DNA from: Mesostigma viride
Lineage: Eukaryota > Streptophyta > Mesostigmatophyceae > Mesostigmatales > Mesostigmataceae
Reading direction: 5' to 3'
Length of the DNA: 64,000 bases
NCBI GenBank assembly: GCA_009746045.1
Contig: RPFO01000156.1
Span: 4,357,091 to 4,421,090, forward strand
Below, piece after piece: positions 1 through 9,698 of the stretch. Position numbers and translations under genes: made by a program. Each line of letters opens with the position of its first letter. The stretch's first letter is position 1. Below the pieces are notes generated by a model, which worked only from the letters and a program-made list of their open reading frames with translations, was not told the DNA's origin and did not search any database.

Positions 1-1441
1 CGGCGGGCCCCTTGTCGACGGCGAGGGCCTCCAGGTGGCAGCTGCCGCCCACGGTGATGCAGTCGTGCGGCACACCAAACTTCTCCTCCAGCTGCTTGCC
101 TGCCTGCGCGTTGGTCACGATGAAATGCTGGCGACCCCCACCAGGTGCATTGGCATGCGACGTTGGCACCACGCAGCGAGAAGAACAGGTGATTAATTCT
201 ATCAAAACTGGTTACATGGAGGTGGGGCCAATTCTACGGGTGATGCTTCTCCCAAACGTGACCCCCGCTCCCATGGCGTTACCAAAAGAGAAAAAGTGTA
301 TGGCATAAAGTATGACCAGTGGATCCCCCCCCCTTCCCTTCCCGTGGGCGCCCAACATCGGCCCTTGTGATCATGACCGCCATCTCCTCACAACCCCCCA
401 CCCTGCCAACCTGGTTCTGCTGCATCTTCCCGGCTGTGCAGTGCCACAGGGGGGTAAGCATAAGTTCGTGGTCAGGAATGCACTTGGTGCTCATTATTGT
501 ATTTCTAGGCTCTTGCGGCAATGATCTGGTATAAGGTGACATGATAGTGCAACACACAAATGAAGGTAAATCTTCTTACAGGCAGGGTCAATTCACTATG
601 CCCAAGCGACACCGTTGATCCCATCCGGGTCAGCACAAAACCGTGCAAAGAGACCCAACCGGAGAAAGACTTGCTGGGCAGAAACTGTGGTCTGAGGGCT
701 GACCGTGGTCTGAGGGCTGACCGTGGGCTGGGCAGAAACCGTGGTCTGAGGGCTGACCGTGGGCTGGGCAGAGAACGTGGTCTGAGGGCTGACCGTGGGC
801 TGGGCAGAAACCGTGGTCTGAGGGCTGACTGTGGGCTGGGCAGAGACCGTGGCCTGAGGGCTGACCGTGGGCTGGGCAGAGACCGTGGTCTGAGGGCTGA
901 CCGTGGGCTGGGCAGAGACCGTGTATTGGGGACGGGCCATACTATCAAGGCAAGCTGGCAAGGAGAGAACATCCCCTGGCTTGTTGACGCGTTTGAGATG
1001 ACATCTTTTGGTCGCCTGGAATCAAGGATCCTTGGAAATTACGAACACAAACATGAGCAGGCCAGCCGACTTGGGTAAGGGTCATTGTGAGCCCCAGGAG
1101 GGTTCATAGGGCGGGACAGGGAGTGGGGTGGATGGGGGGCACATGCAGAAGCATGCCAGGGTCTAACGAATGAAGAAGACCAGGTGCAGGTGCTGATGCC
1201 TGGGCGCAGCTGAAGAGAACCGAGTGCTTGGCTTTGGCTAACTTGCTCCTTGCATCGCCTTCTCCTCTCTCCCTTATCTAGTGCAACTGGAGGGATCCAC
1301 AGCTACGCACAACCAACCAAACAACCAACCAACCTGGGGCGTCCGCCCTGGACCTTCCTGGGGGTCCCTGAGACCGTGCAGGCGGTGGCCAGGGTCAAAG
1401 TCGATGACCATCACGCAGAGGATGCCGCGCTCCTTGCACGC
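1..1441 (-). CDS. 3' part of an unrecognised spliced gene (two exons seen)
   Basis: Two exons on the minus strand join in frame. The upstream exon, 1334-1441 (108 bp), follows a pyrimidine-rich tract ending in CCCCAG and ends at a GTTGG donor; it reads ACKERGILCVMVIDFDPGHR and onward. The downstream exon, 127 to 1, follows a CCAG acceptor and reads HFIVTNAQAGKQLEEKFGV and onward, running off the window. Both are phase 0, so 78 codons are continuous. The predicted intron (128-1333) holds a 36-bp minisatellite, like other introns here. I do not recognise the family; the peptide looks like a globular enzyme rather than low complexity. Upstream exons were not found with confidence. The splice pattern is good, the identity unknown. 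Confidence 0.45.
680..925. repeat. 36-bp minisatellite, about 7 units
   Basis: Head-to-tail copies of a 36-bp unit built on CTGAGGGCTGACCGTGG and GCTGGGCAGAGACC, with a few substitutions between units. It lies in the predicted intron of the minus-strand gene at the window start. The period is a multiple of 3, so it produces open frames on both strands (for example a QTTVSAQPTVSP repeat) that are not evidence for coding. Confidence 0.85.
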
Positions 1442-1998
1442 CTGGGGGGCACAGGGAGTGGGCCGTGTGTGTGTGTGTGGGTGGGGTATGTAAGCGCAGG
1501 AGCATGCATGGACGGACTCTGTCAGCATGGATAAAGGTAGGCAAAGGCGTGTTCGCTCTTTGAAATGCGTCCCCGCCTGACCTCTGAGCAGCAGCACGTG
1601 CAGAGTTTTTAAGACCCTGCCCTTCATACATGTGAGGTAATAGCATGTGCACACGTTTTCGCTGCTAATTTGTTGTGCAGGGAACTCCGCTACTGTACAG
1701 TTTCGCCAGACAACCACTTCAAAGGACCTGGAGCCATCCCAGGCAACGGCTGGCCAGGTGGCATACCTCAGGGAAGTAGTACCTAGGACACCTGTGCAGA
1801 TCTTCACAGGACGACCCTCCGAAAGGAAGCATGGGCGCTGGCAGTTTATGGAGAGTAAAGCAGCACTGGATGCGTCATAACTACGGTAAGGCATGGGGTC
1901 CATGGCTACAAGACATAGGGACGTTGGTCATGGGACAAAGAGCGGACGTTTCCCGTCTTGGCATGCACTACATGCCTAGTTCTAACGTGGCATATAGC

Positions 1999-2382
1999 TC
2001 ACGAGGAGTGGCGACCACGCCACATTCCTACCTCAGCAACGTCTACTTCGGCGGAATTCGTGCTTAACCCGCAAACGCATAGCTCCACTTTGCACTGTTT
2101 GAGGTAGTTGTCGAGCACGCTGCGCGCGTCGTCGATACCCCCCCAGGTTTTACCGGGCTTGCGAAGACATTCGAGGTGCAGCAACTGCGCAGCATCCTCG
2201 TTTCGCTGAAGTGGCGACAAGATGCAGGTAGATGCCTGGAAAAACTCTAATCCTTGCCGGTAGATCGGCGTGATGTGGTTGATAGAACCAGGGTCATGAC
2301 CCAGAAATAGAATCATGAGATGCTGAAACGCGGTGCGGTTCAGAATGCTAACGGTAGCCGACAATTTAGAATATGTTTTCAC
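1999..2382 (-). CDS. Unrecognised ORF, possible exon or old element fragment
   Basis: A 127-aa minus-strand frame contains FQHLMILFLGHDPG and GIDDARSVLDNYLKQ. Its composition looks protein-like (mixed hydrophobic and charged residues, no simple repeats) but is less GC-rich than the neighbouring genes. I do not recognise a family. No convincing splice partner links it to the gene at 1-1441. It could be a 5' exon of that gene, a lone gene fragment or a degenerate element. Confidence 0.2.
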   Translation of the reverse strand: MKTYSKLSATVSILNRTAFQHLMILFLGHDPGSINHITPIYRQGLEFFQASTCILSPLQRNEDAAQLLHLECLRKPGKTWGGIDDARSVLDNYLKQCKVELCVCGLSTNSAEVDVAEVGMWRGRHSS

Positions 2383-3179
2383 ACCTTCAGCAATTTAGGT
2401 TTATCCTTCCTGTTATAACACAAGCTTACACTCGACTTTTTCAAGGGTCCTGCTGGTTGGGGTTAAACTCTGTGTTTACGAGGTACGGCAATGGCAAGTA
2501 TCCCTATCAAAGTTTTCCACTGCTGCCTGCAAGAATGTATATCGTTTTCAATAGTGCCCTGACTTGAGACCGGAGGCAGTGCTGACAGCCGTGCATCCAA
2601 GATCTCCCAAGTCCCAGCCCCACGCCTGGTTGTTTGTTCGTCTCGAATGCACTGGGTTTCCGGTTGGCAACCACCATTGCCAATATCCAGCCATTCTAGC
2701 TGGTCAAGGGGTCATATTTGCTAAAATATTTGCTAAATTATGCTTCTCCGGATGGAAATGGAGATCTTGAACTTGGACGGGCGTGCTGCCATTCGGCACA
2801 TGCCAACGAAGCCAAGGTGGCAGCCTGCTGAGTGTGCTGACCTGCGCGGGCACCTTGGCTGCCAAGTCAGCTTGCGTACTTGCTTGCTGACGACAGCTGA
2901 CGCGTCAGTTGCAGGCGGCAGATTCCGGGCCGTGCACGATATGCCGTCCGTTATTTCGAACGCCAGTTTTCCCATGCAGCTGGTGTGCTGACTGCAGTAC
3001 GTAAGATACGCACGCCATTTTCACCGTGTGACACCATAGAACGGTTCCACGAAGTCGGAAGTCGTAACCCAACTATTCCTGTGTAGTTTACTGTGCTAAT
3101 TCCCAACGAGATCCACTGCTTTCCTTTGATTTATTGTTTTGGGGTCCTGCAGTGCTAGGCATAGCTTTTTCTTTGCAAA
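2383..3179. other. Intergenic, 5' flank of the PLP enzyme gene
   Basis: No coding frame with recognisable content was found. The last 180 bases directly precede the PLP-enzyme ATG and should contain its promoter and 5' UTR, but I can point to no clear TATA box or other motif. The stretch 1442-1998 likewise holds only short frames without recognisable content. Confidence 0.5.
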
Positions 3180-4304
3180 ATGGAGGGCAAAGGCATGGCT
3201 TCCTGGCTGGTGACAGGCGGGAGGCCTCGTGAGCTGGGCCTGCCCGTAAATCACGGCATTGTCCCTGCCACCAACTATCGCGCAGGAGGGCGCCATCATT
3301 ACGCCAGGTCAGATGGAACAGATACTATTGAAGCTTTCGAGGAGGTAATTGGCGGCCTGGAAGGTGGAACAGCTGTGGCATATGGATCGGGTATGGCCGC
3401 AATATCCGCCGTGCTCGAATTGGTGCCGGTTGGCGGAACGGTCGCCATTCCACGCGACTGTTATCATGGCGTTTCGTCTCTGGTCTCCCGTGGTGAGGAG
3501 TCAGGAAGGTGGTCCGTAATTCGGGTAGAAAGAGCCGAGACGGAGAGCTGGCTGGAGGCGCTCGACGCCGACCTTCTGTTCGCGGAAAGCCCGTCCAACC
3601 CGATGCTGCAGCTGATGGATATAGACACCCTGTGCGAGGCAGCTCGTTCCAGGAAATGCAAGGTCGTCGTCGATGCGACGTTTGCGACCCCGCTGCGCAT
3701 GCACGCGCTCGAACGGGGCGCCGACGTGGTCATCCACAGCGCGACCAAGTACATCGGTGGCCACTCTGACCTCCTCCTGGGCGTCGTGGTCGCCAAGGAC
3801 GGCACGGTCGTGACCCGACTCCAAGAAACCCGTTCGCTGCACGGCGCCGTCCCCGGCGCCCTGGAGGCGTTCCTGGCGCTGAGGGGCCTGCGCACGCTGC
3901 ACATCCGGCTGGACGCGATGGAGCGCAACGCAGCCGTGATCGTGGAGCGGCTGCGCATCCACCCCCTGGTGTCGCAGGTGCACTACCCAGGGTTTGGCGC
4001 CGTGATCTCGTTCGAGACGGAGGGCGCCGCGTCCACGGAGCTCGCCAATGACATCTGCAGCCAGCTGCGCATGATTGTCCACACGACCAGCTTCGGCGGG
4101 GTGGAGTCGACAATGCAGTGCCGTAGCGGGTACCCAGGCGCCGGTCACCTACCCCCTGGGCTCATCCGCCTGAACGTGGGCATTGAGGACGTGGAGGACA
4201 TCTGGGCCGACCTTTCCGGTGCCATCGAGGCGGTGGTCCCTGAGACGTCCGTGCGCAGCCCGATGGCCCCAAGGGGGGCCGATGACGATGCCTTGGGGGA
4301 TTAA
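3180..4304 (+). CDS. PLP-dependent trans-sulfuration enzyme (cystathionine gamma-synthase/lyase type)
   Basis: 374-aa intact, intronless frame of the Cys/Met-metabolism PLP enzyme family (fold type I), which makes or splits cystathionine or related sulfur amino acids. Visible landmarks: YARSDGT (Y41, R43, phosphate contacts across the dimer), YGSGMAAI (66-75), DCYHG (Y95, stacks on PLP), ESPSNPM (137-143), VDATF (D165, ring nitrogen), SATKY with Schiff-base Lys190, and LIRLNVGIEDVEDIWADL near the end with Arg330 for the substrate carboxylate. Between HYPG and FGAVISF (about 268-278) it lacks the 15-20 residue insert present in E. coli MetB. That short form, together with HTTSFGGVES and the PPGLIRL ending, recalls actinobacterial members from memory. 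The start may instead be Met6. The lack of introns contrasts with its neighbours and suggests lateral acquisition. Exact substrate is not decidable here. Confidence 0.88.
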   Translation: MEGKGMASWLVTGGRPRELGLPVNHGIVPATNYRAGGRHHYARSDGTDTIEAFEEVIGGLEGGTAVAYGSGMAAISAVLELVPVGGTVAIPRDCYHGVSSLVSRGEESGRWSVIRVERAETESWLEALDADLLFAESPSNPMLQLMDIDTLCEAARSRKCKVVVDATFATPLRMHALERGADVVIHSATKYIGGHSDLLLGVVVAKDGTVVTRLQETRSLHGAVPGALEAFLALRGLRTLHIRLDAMERNAAVIVERLRIHPLVSQVHYPGFGAVISFETEGAASTELANDICSQLRMIVHTTSFGGVESTMQCRSGYPGAGHLPPGLIRLNVGIEDVEDIWADLSGAIEAVVPETSVRSPMAPRGADDDALGD

Positions 4305-5098
4305 GGAGGGGGGGAAAGGGCGGCGGGGGGGGGCGGGGCGGGATGGGCAGTTGCTTGCATGGGCTCCTAGGATTTGGGAAGCTGGTGCAAATTGGAAGAG
4401 TTTCCCAGGGTCATTTCCTGGCATCATCCTGTACATACATGATATTTGACTGTTTGTTATTTGGTCACACCTTGATATGCTTGCACTGGTCACAAATGTC
4501 AAACTCGGCAAGGGTGCTTTGGGGCATCCAACCCATACATAATAAGAATTTGCCATGCTGCTCCTGATTCAGGACATGGGGAAGCCAGCTACACTCTGTG
4601 AAGCCAGGTAGAACCCAATTACTCTACTTACTACATAGGTAGACCACAGGTAGTACCTATCATTTTTGTTACAGCATCGCTATAGATTGTGGCAAGTAAG
4701 ATTTTTCTGATACGGCAATAAATGATGTCATGCTCCGACCTGTTTCTGGACAAGTGCATGCTGGCCATGGAAGCTGGATGCGATCAACTAGACGAGATCA
4801 TCAACACCAATTGTGATGCCCTCATAATATTGCATGCTGGAGAGAGATGATGCAAGCTCTAGCACTGCCGGCCATGGATGCCATTAGTTATCGTACAGCG
4901 ACTGCGTCCCGTCGGTATCAATAAAGGAACCTTCATCCCCTATACACAATGGGAAGGAGGGAGGGCGCCCTAGCTTCCCTCGAGCTTCCCTAATTAAGTG
5001 GGCAGAAGTGCTGTGGCATGCCTCTGGCATGAAGGAGAAAGGGGGTCTCTGCTCTTTCTTCCTGTTGTGCACACACAACAGGGTTTAAAAGCACTACG
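4305..5098. other. Intergenic, no gene seen
   Basis: The 3' flank of the PLP-enzyme gene begins with a G-rich stretch (4305-4345) and continues as AT-richer unique sequence. No coding frame, RNA gene or known repeat was recognised. I saw no TGTAA polyadenylation signal (the usual one in volvocine algae) close downstream of the stop codon. Confidence 0.5.
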
Positions 5099-6355
5099 GT
5101 GCTCCGTGACTCCCCAACGGAAGCACGAGTTGAATTAATTAATGCATTATATCCCCCTCTAGTGACTATATCCCCCCTCTAGTGAATGAATGAATTAACC
5201 CTCGTGCTCCCGTTGGGGAGTCACGGAGCATTTACTCCGATCGATGGATGGATGGATGGATGGATGGATGGATGGATGGATGGATGGATGGATGGATGGA
5301 TGGATGGATGGATGGATGGATGGATGGATGGAGGGAGGGAGGGAGGGAGGGAGGGAGGGAGGGAGGGAGGGAGGGAGGGAGGGAGGGAGGGAGGGAGGGA
5401 GGGAGGGAGGGAGGGAGGGAGGGAGGGAGGGAGGGAGGGAGGGAGGGAGGGAGGGAGGGAGGGAGGGAGGGAGGGAGGGAGGGAGGGAGGGAGGGAGGGA
5501 GGGAGGGAGGGAGGGAGGGAGGGAGGGAGGGAGGGAGGGAGGGAGGGAGGAGGGGGGAGGGAGGGAGGGAGGGAGGGAGGGAGGGATGGATGGATGGATG
5601 GATGGATGGATGGATGGATGGATGGATGGATGGATGGATGGATGGATGGATGGATGGATGGATGGATGGATGGATGGATGGATGGATGGATGGATGGATG
5701 GATGGATGGATGGATGGATGGATGGATGGATGGATGGATGGATGGATGGATGGATGGATGGATGGATGGATGGATGGATGGATGGATGGATGGATGGATG
5801 GATGGATGGATGGATGGATGGATGGATGGATGGATGGATGGATGGATGGATGGATGGATGGATGGATGGATGGATGGATGGATGGATGGATGGATGGATG
5901 GATGGATGGATGGATGGATGGATGGATGGATGGATGGATGGATGGATGGATGGATGGATGGATGGATGGATGGATGGATGGATGGATGGATGGATGGATG
6001 GATGGATGGATGGATGGATGGATGGATGGATGGATGGATGGATGGATGGATGGATGGATGGATGGATGGATGGATGGATGGATGGATGGATGGATGGATG
6101 TGGACACGCCATCCATCGTACCGGTCTAATCTAGATAATAATCTACAACATCAAGCCAACTCTGTTATATCTAAGCTCTCTACCCTAGGGGTCCTGTCTA
6201 GCGCGTGCTTCCCGCGTTTGCAAACACGCGGTCGACGCTTCACCACGGGAGGGGGTTCGTTGTCCTCTATGACCTGGGCCCAATTGGCCTTATCCATCAT
6301 CTTGTTCCAAATCACGGAGAGGCCTAGCCCCCCCGGCCATGTCCTCTACTAGCTG
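5099..6355 (-). mobile_element. Hairpin-tailed element with internal GATG/GAGG microsatellite, copy A
   Basis: Read on the minus strand, a head of about 250 bp (6355 to 6101) is followed by a giant (CATC)n/(CCTC)n array (about 6100 to 5240), then a tail with GCTCCGTGACTCCCC and AGCACGAG, then AT-rich sequence. A near-perfect inverted copy of the tail arm lies at 5099-5129 against 5201-5230. The head is shared with 46940-47215 (same order of the CCTCTATGACCTG and TTCCAAATCAC blocks) and its inner part with 48030-48120 (CCTACCGGTCAAAG, CCCTAGGGGTCCTGTC). The recurrence of unique head, microsatellite and tail argues for a dispersed non-autonomous element rather than independent microsatellites. 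Confidence 0.65.
5240..6100. repeat. Tetranucleotide microsatellite (GATG)n-(GAGG)n-(GATG)n
   Basis: About 860 bp of pure tetranucleotide repeat: GATG to about 5331, GAGG to about 5585 with one short G-run interruption near 5550, then GATG to 6100. All six frames are open across it (WMDG, EGGR, IHPS, PPSL repeats), which is expected for a 4-bp unit without stops and is not coding evidence. Confidence 0.97.
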
Positions 6356-6851
6356 AATTCTTTGAAGGCTGGTGCGGGCCTTGCGGCGTCTAGTAGCATT
6401 AATTGCGGGGCCCCGCCCACGAAAGGAGGTGCCGGCCAGGCTGAGCTGGGCGCAGTCCGGCCGCGGGGGGGCTACGTGATGTGTCTACCTGGTTGGTGCG
6501 AGCTAAGCTAGTGCCCTACTAGCTGCAGGCGCCGCTGGCCGGTGATATATGGCATGCTGAGGTACAAGTCCTCACTGCGAACATCACTGCGAACTTCTGG
6601 CGTTCCGACTCAGGTAGACCACTATGGGGTGCGTAGCCAACCCCACCGTGAGGTGGTGCTTAGACCGCCCCTCGACAGAGGTGAAATGTGCTACCATAAG
6701 GCGTGGGGTGAGAAACTTTAGCGTGCTGCATGAGGCTGGCAACTGCCAGCGGCGAACACAAAAGACGTACCAACACCACCTTGGCCTGGAATACCACTGC
6801 CAGCGAAATAAAACAGCCAGCCCCCTGCCATGCAGGCGAGCAGTGCTCACC
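6356..6851. other. Unique sequence between elements
   Basis: GC-rich, then mixed sequence without a recognisable coding frame, RNA gene or repeat match elsewhere in the window. Confidence 0.4.
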
Positions 6852-6985
6852 GATATTTGTACTTTCGTGTAATTATTTTTCGAATGAGATTAGCATAGTT
6901 GTCACTCCGTACGTGGCATATGCCCATGCGCATGACACACAAGTACCTACTTACTTACTTACTTATTTACTGACATATATATAAG
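6852..6985 (-). repeat. Dispersed (TAAG)n-tailed repeat, copy 1
   Basis: Reverse-complement copy of a short repeat of about 110-130 bp. In forward orientation it has (GTAA)n, then GTACTTGCGTGTCATGCGCA, GGCATGCCAC, ATGCTAATCTCATTAG and AATAATTACACGAAAGTTAC. Other copies are at 12572-12910 (split by an insertion), 35683-35805 and 43778-43885. The tetranucleotide end and lack of coding capacity suggest a SINE- or MITE-like element. Confidence 0.6.
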
Positions 6986-6993
6986 TATGTTGT

Positions 6994-7160
6994 GATGTAT
7001 AGTTAGTTGTACCTTGTGCCGCTGGCGTGATCCTTGGATGTCTGTGTCAGATTACTATTAATTTCTTCAGGGTTATTCTCCCAGTTCTCGGGTTTTTCCT
7101 TATGTTGCATGCCTATCTCACCTCCGTAATCTATCATTCTCAATGAATATATATAAGTAT
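6994..7160 (+). mobile_element. 3'-UTR fragment of the R2-type LINE (upstream copy)
   Basis: About 160 bp nearly identical to 9116-9281, from TAGTTAGTTGTACCTTGTGC to TCTCAATGAATATATAT. The downstream copy is the 3' UTR of the LINE remnant at 7320-9281, so this one is best read as a strongly 5'-truncated second insertion placed head-to-tail with it. A terminal-repeat explanation is possible but less likely. Confidence 0.6.
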
Positions 7161-7187
7161 ATAAAGTAACTTACTTTATATACTTAT
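7153..7187. repeat. Perfect palindrome, 17-bp arms
   Basis: Arms 7153-7169 and 7171-7187 (core AAGTATATAAAGTAA / TTACTTTATATACTT) are exact reverse complements around a single C. The palindrome sits between the upstream LINE 3'-UTR fragment and a 13-bp retro-insertion. Confidence 0.8.
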
Positions 7188-7192
7188 TATAT

Positions 7193-7205
7193 CAAGGAGA
7201 CAACC
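7193..7205 (-). mobile_element. 13-bp retro-insertion with target duplication
   Basis: CAAGGAGACAACC lies exactly between two copies of ATTATAT (7186-7192 and 7206-7212). The same sequence with the same end is found between different direct repeats at 12388, 12623, 37160 and 38439. Oriented on the minus strand, all share the 3' end GGTTGTCTCCTTG and differ in 5' length, the signature of 5'-truncated target-primed reverse transcription. Confidence 0.55.
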
Positions 7206-7319
7206 ATTATATATTTACGTACGTCAGTATCTCTTGTTTATAGTGTTGGCTTTGCTTATGTTTTATCGGGTGCCTAGCTTCACTCTAGCTGATGTAAGTC
7301 ATCAAATTTTTAAACATAT

Positions 7320-9061
7320 ATGTCAGTAAATAAGTCTGCCCCGCTGCACAAGGCTCTCCAAGGTGTCCACGCTGCACACCCGGATGTCGTGCTCCTCGCC
7401 TATATGGACGATATCCATGCCCTTGGCCCGGCCGACGCTGTGGTTGCCGCCCTGGCTGCCCTTGAAGTGGCCATGGCGGCCATCAACCTTCGGCTCACCC
7501 TCCCCAAGTGTGCAGTCTTTTCGCCCCAGGGGGACTGCTCTGGCTTCCCCGCGGCTATCCCGGGGGCATTGGCGCGGGCGCGTGGTTTCTCGTGCCTAGG
7601 CGTCCCTGTGGGTGACCCTGACTACGTCGCAGAGGAGCTCCGGGCCACCGTGGAACAGCGCACCCATGTCCTCGAGACTTGGGCGCGCCTCAAGGACCCC
7701 CAGACCAAAGGGCTCCTCCTGTGGTTTTGCGCCCACCCGCGGGTGGTTCACTGGCTCCGTGGCGCTCCCCCCCATGCACTTGGTGCGGCTTGCCGCGGAA
7801 GGCCATGACGAGCGCATTCAGGCCGCCTTGCAGGTGCTCCTCCCCGGCCCTAGCCTGCCAGCTCACTCCATGCGCTTGGCCACCCTCCCCTGCCGCATGG
7901 GCGGGTGTGGGCTCACCCGCGCCGCCCGCCTCGCCCCCGCCGCCTTCCTTGGCTCTGTTGCTCAGGCCTGGGCGGAGATCCGCCGGTTGGTCCCCAGCGC
8001 CGTCAGCGCCATTCCCGACTTGGTCACCCCATCCCCCTTCCCCTTTGTGCAGGCTGTGCAGGATTCTTACCTCGGGATCCAGCAGGCTTGCGACCTCGTC
8101 CGCCCCCGGCGCTCAGGCCGTCCACCGTCGCCTGCCCCGGGGCACGCCCGGCGTGTCTACTGTCGTCAGTCCTAGTGTCTTCCCTGCCTGCGTTCATGAA
8201 AAACAACAAAAGACCTACGCGGGTATACTACACTGTGCCGACTGGATGGGTCTGCACGCGAGCTTGAACGATCAGGGGAAGGCTTGGCTTCACTCCGTTT
8301 CCCTTGAGGGGAGCGTGGGGTCCGCATTCCTGCGCGCCCTCCCCATGAGCCCTTTGTTCACGCTGGTTCCGGCCCTTTACGCCATCGCTCTCCGCCACCA
8401 GCTCTTTGCCCCGCAACCTCTCATCACGGCGGGTGCGTCCTGCGGCAGCTGCGGGCTTGCTCTGGATACTACTGGGACGCACTACATCGCGTGCATGGGT
8501 GGCCAGCAGAACCAGAACTGGTTCCTCTATCTCCATACCGCTCTCCTCCGGGTGGTGTGTGCCATGGTTCGGTCGGTCTTTCCCCACTCCACCATCAAGT
8601 GCGAGGACGCGGATGGGGCCGCCCTCTACTCACCCAACCACCGCCCCGACATTACCGTGCTTGACTACGACGGGCAGGGTTGCCACCTGCTCATCGATGT
8701 CTCCGTGGCTCGGCCGCTTTCCGGTCGCCACATCCTCCGGGCGGCTGTGGATGCCGGCGCTGCTGCCACTGTGGCTGAGCGCGACAAGTTTGCCTCCTAC
8801 GGCAATGTGGGGCCCCACCGGGTCATCCCCTTTGTCCTTGAGGAGTTCGGGGCCATGGGCCCCAAGACAGCGGAGTTTTTCCACGAGTGCTGCCAGCGCC
8901 GTGAAGACCGCCTCGACCTCGAGGGTCAGACCGCCCCGTGGTCGGCCCGCACGTGGTCCTCGTATTGGCGGCAGCGCCTGTCACTCGCCCTCACTCGCAC
9001 CGTGGCTGATGTGTTATTCCGCCGCACCCGGGCCGACTTTGTCGCGACCCATGCGGTCTAG
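7320..9061 (+). pseudogene. R2-type LINE protein: RT C-terminal part and restriction-like endonuclease, frameshifted
   Basis: Reading moves through three frames. First 7320 to about 7780, with the RT catalytic box AYMDDIHALG (about 7401-7430). Then about 7780-8150, RT thumb-like sequence containing PCRMGGCGL. Then about 8150-9061, with a CCHC knuckle CGSCGLALDTTGTHYIAC and a PD-(D/E)xK-like nuclease core RPDITVLD and LLIDVSVARPL, ending at a stop at 9059-9061. This order (RT, CCHC, endonuclease) is that of R2/NeSL/HERO-type or Dualen-type non-LTR retrotransposons, in which the nuclease nicks the target for target-primed reverse transcription. It lacks the N-terminal half of the RT and has two +1 shifts, so it is a dead 5'-truncated copy. 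The 3' UTR runs to about 9281. A second nuclease-domain copy is at 33133-33860. Confidence 0.8.
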
Positions 9062-9282
9062 ATCCCTTCCAGGCCTGCATGGTGGGCCGGCAGCGCTGTT
9101 GCTGCGTGTAGTTTTGTGATGTCTAGTTAGTTGTACCTTGTGCCGCTGGCGTGATCCTTGGATGTCTGTGTCAGATTACTATTAATTTCTTCAGGGTTAA
9201 TTATTCTCCCAGTTATCGGGTTTTTCCTTATGTTGCATGCCTATCTCACCTCCGTAATCTATCATTCTCAATGAATATATAT

Positions 9283-9456
9283 GTCAGTTTGAACACCGCA
9301 TTTCCTCCCTCTCTATATGCCTTGGACTGCCGGATGCAGGATCGCAAGAAGAGATCTATGGCAGACCATTACGTCCAGGCCGGCGCCCACACGCCAGCCG
9401 CCCCTGTGGCCGGCAAGCCCCCTCCCCCCAGGCGCTTTACTGAGTATACTCTATAG
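9283..9456 (+). pseudogene. 3' end of L1-type LINE ORF2 (decayed)
   Basis: The terminal part matches the end of the ORF2 at 41460-43434: QFEHRI, then a degenerate MQD stretch, and GKPPPPRR just before the stop. Only about 170 bp remain. It directly abuts the 3' end of the R2-type LINE and precedes a half-LINE copy. Confidence 0.6.
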
Positions 9457-9698
9457 AGTATACTCTATAGAGTCATTAGGATTTTGATAGACTAGATAAG
9501 CTTATATTATAATAGAGTTATATGTGCTACAGATAAGTACTCGAACACGAGCCACGAGCCACGAGGTAGCCATGGCTGACGGCGGAGCTCATAACTTTCA
9601 CGTTTGAGCACCGAATTCAGTCGTGAATATCACAATCGCTTCGTCTTTCTAAGACGCACATGCTGATATAATTTTCCGACGCTATTATGCAATATACG

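Noticed and set aside
5186-6352. ORFs of 290-388 aa made of WMDG, EGGR, IHPS or PPSL repeats
   Set aside because: They are translations of stop-free tetranucleotide microsatellites in all frames and have no non-repeat coding content.
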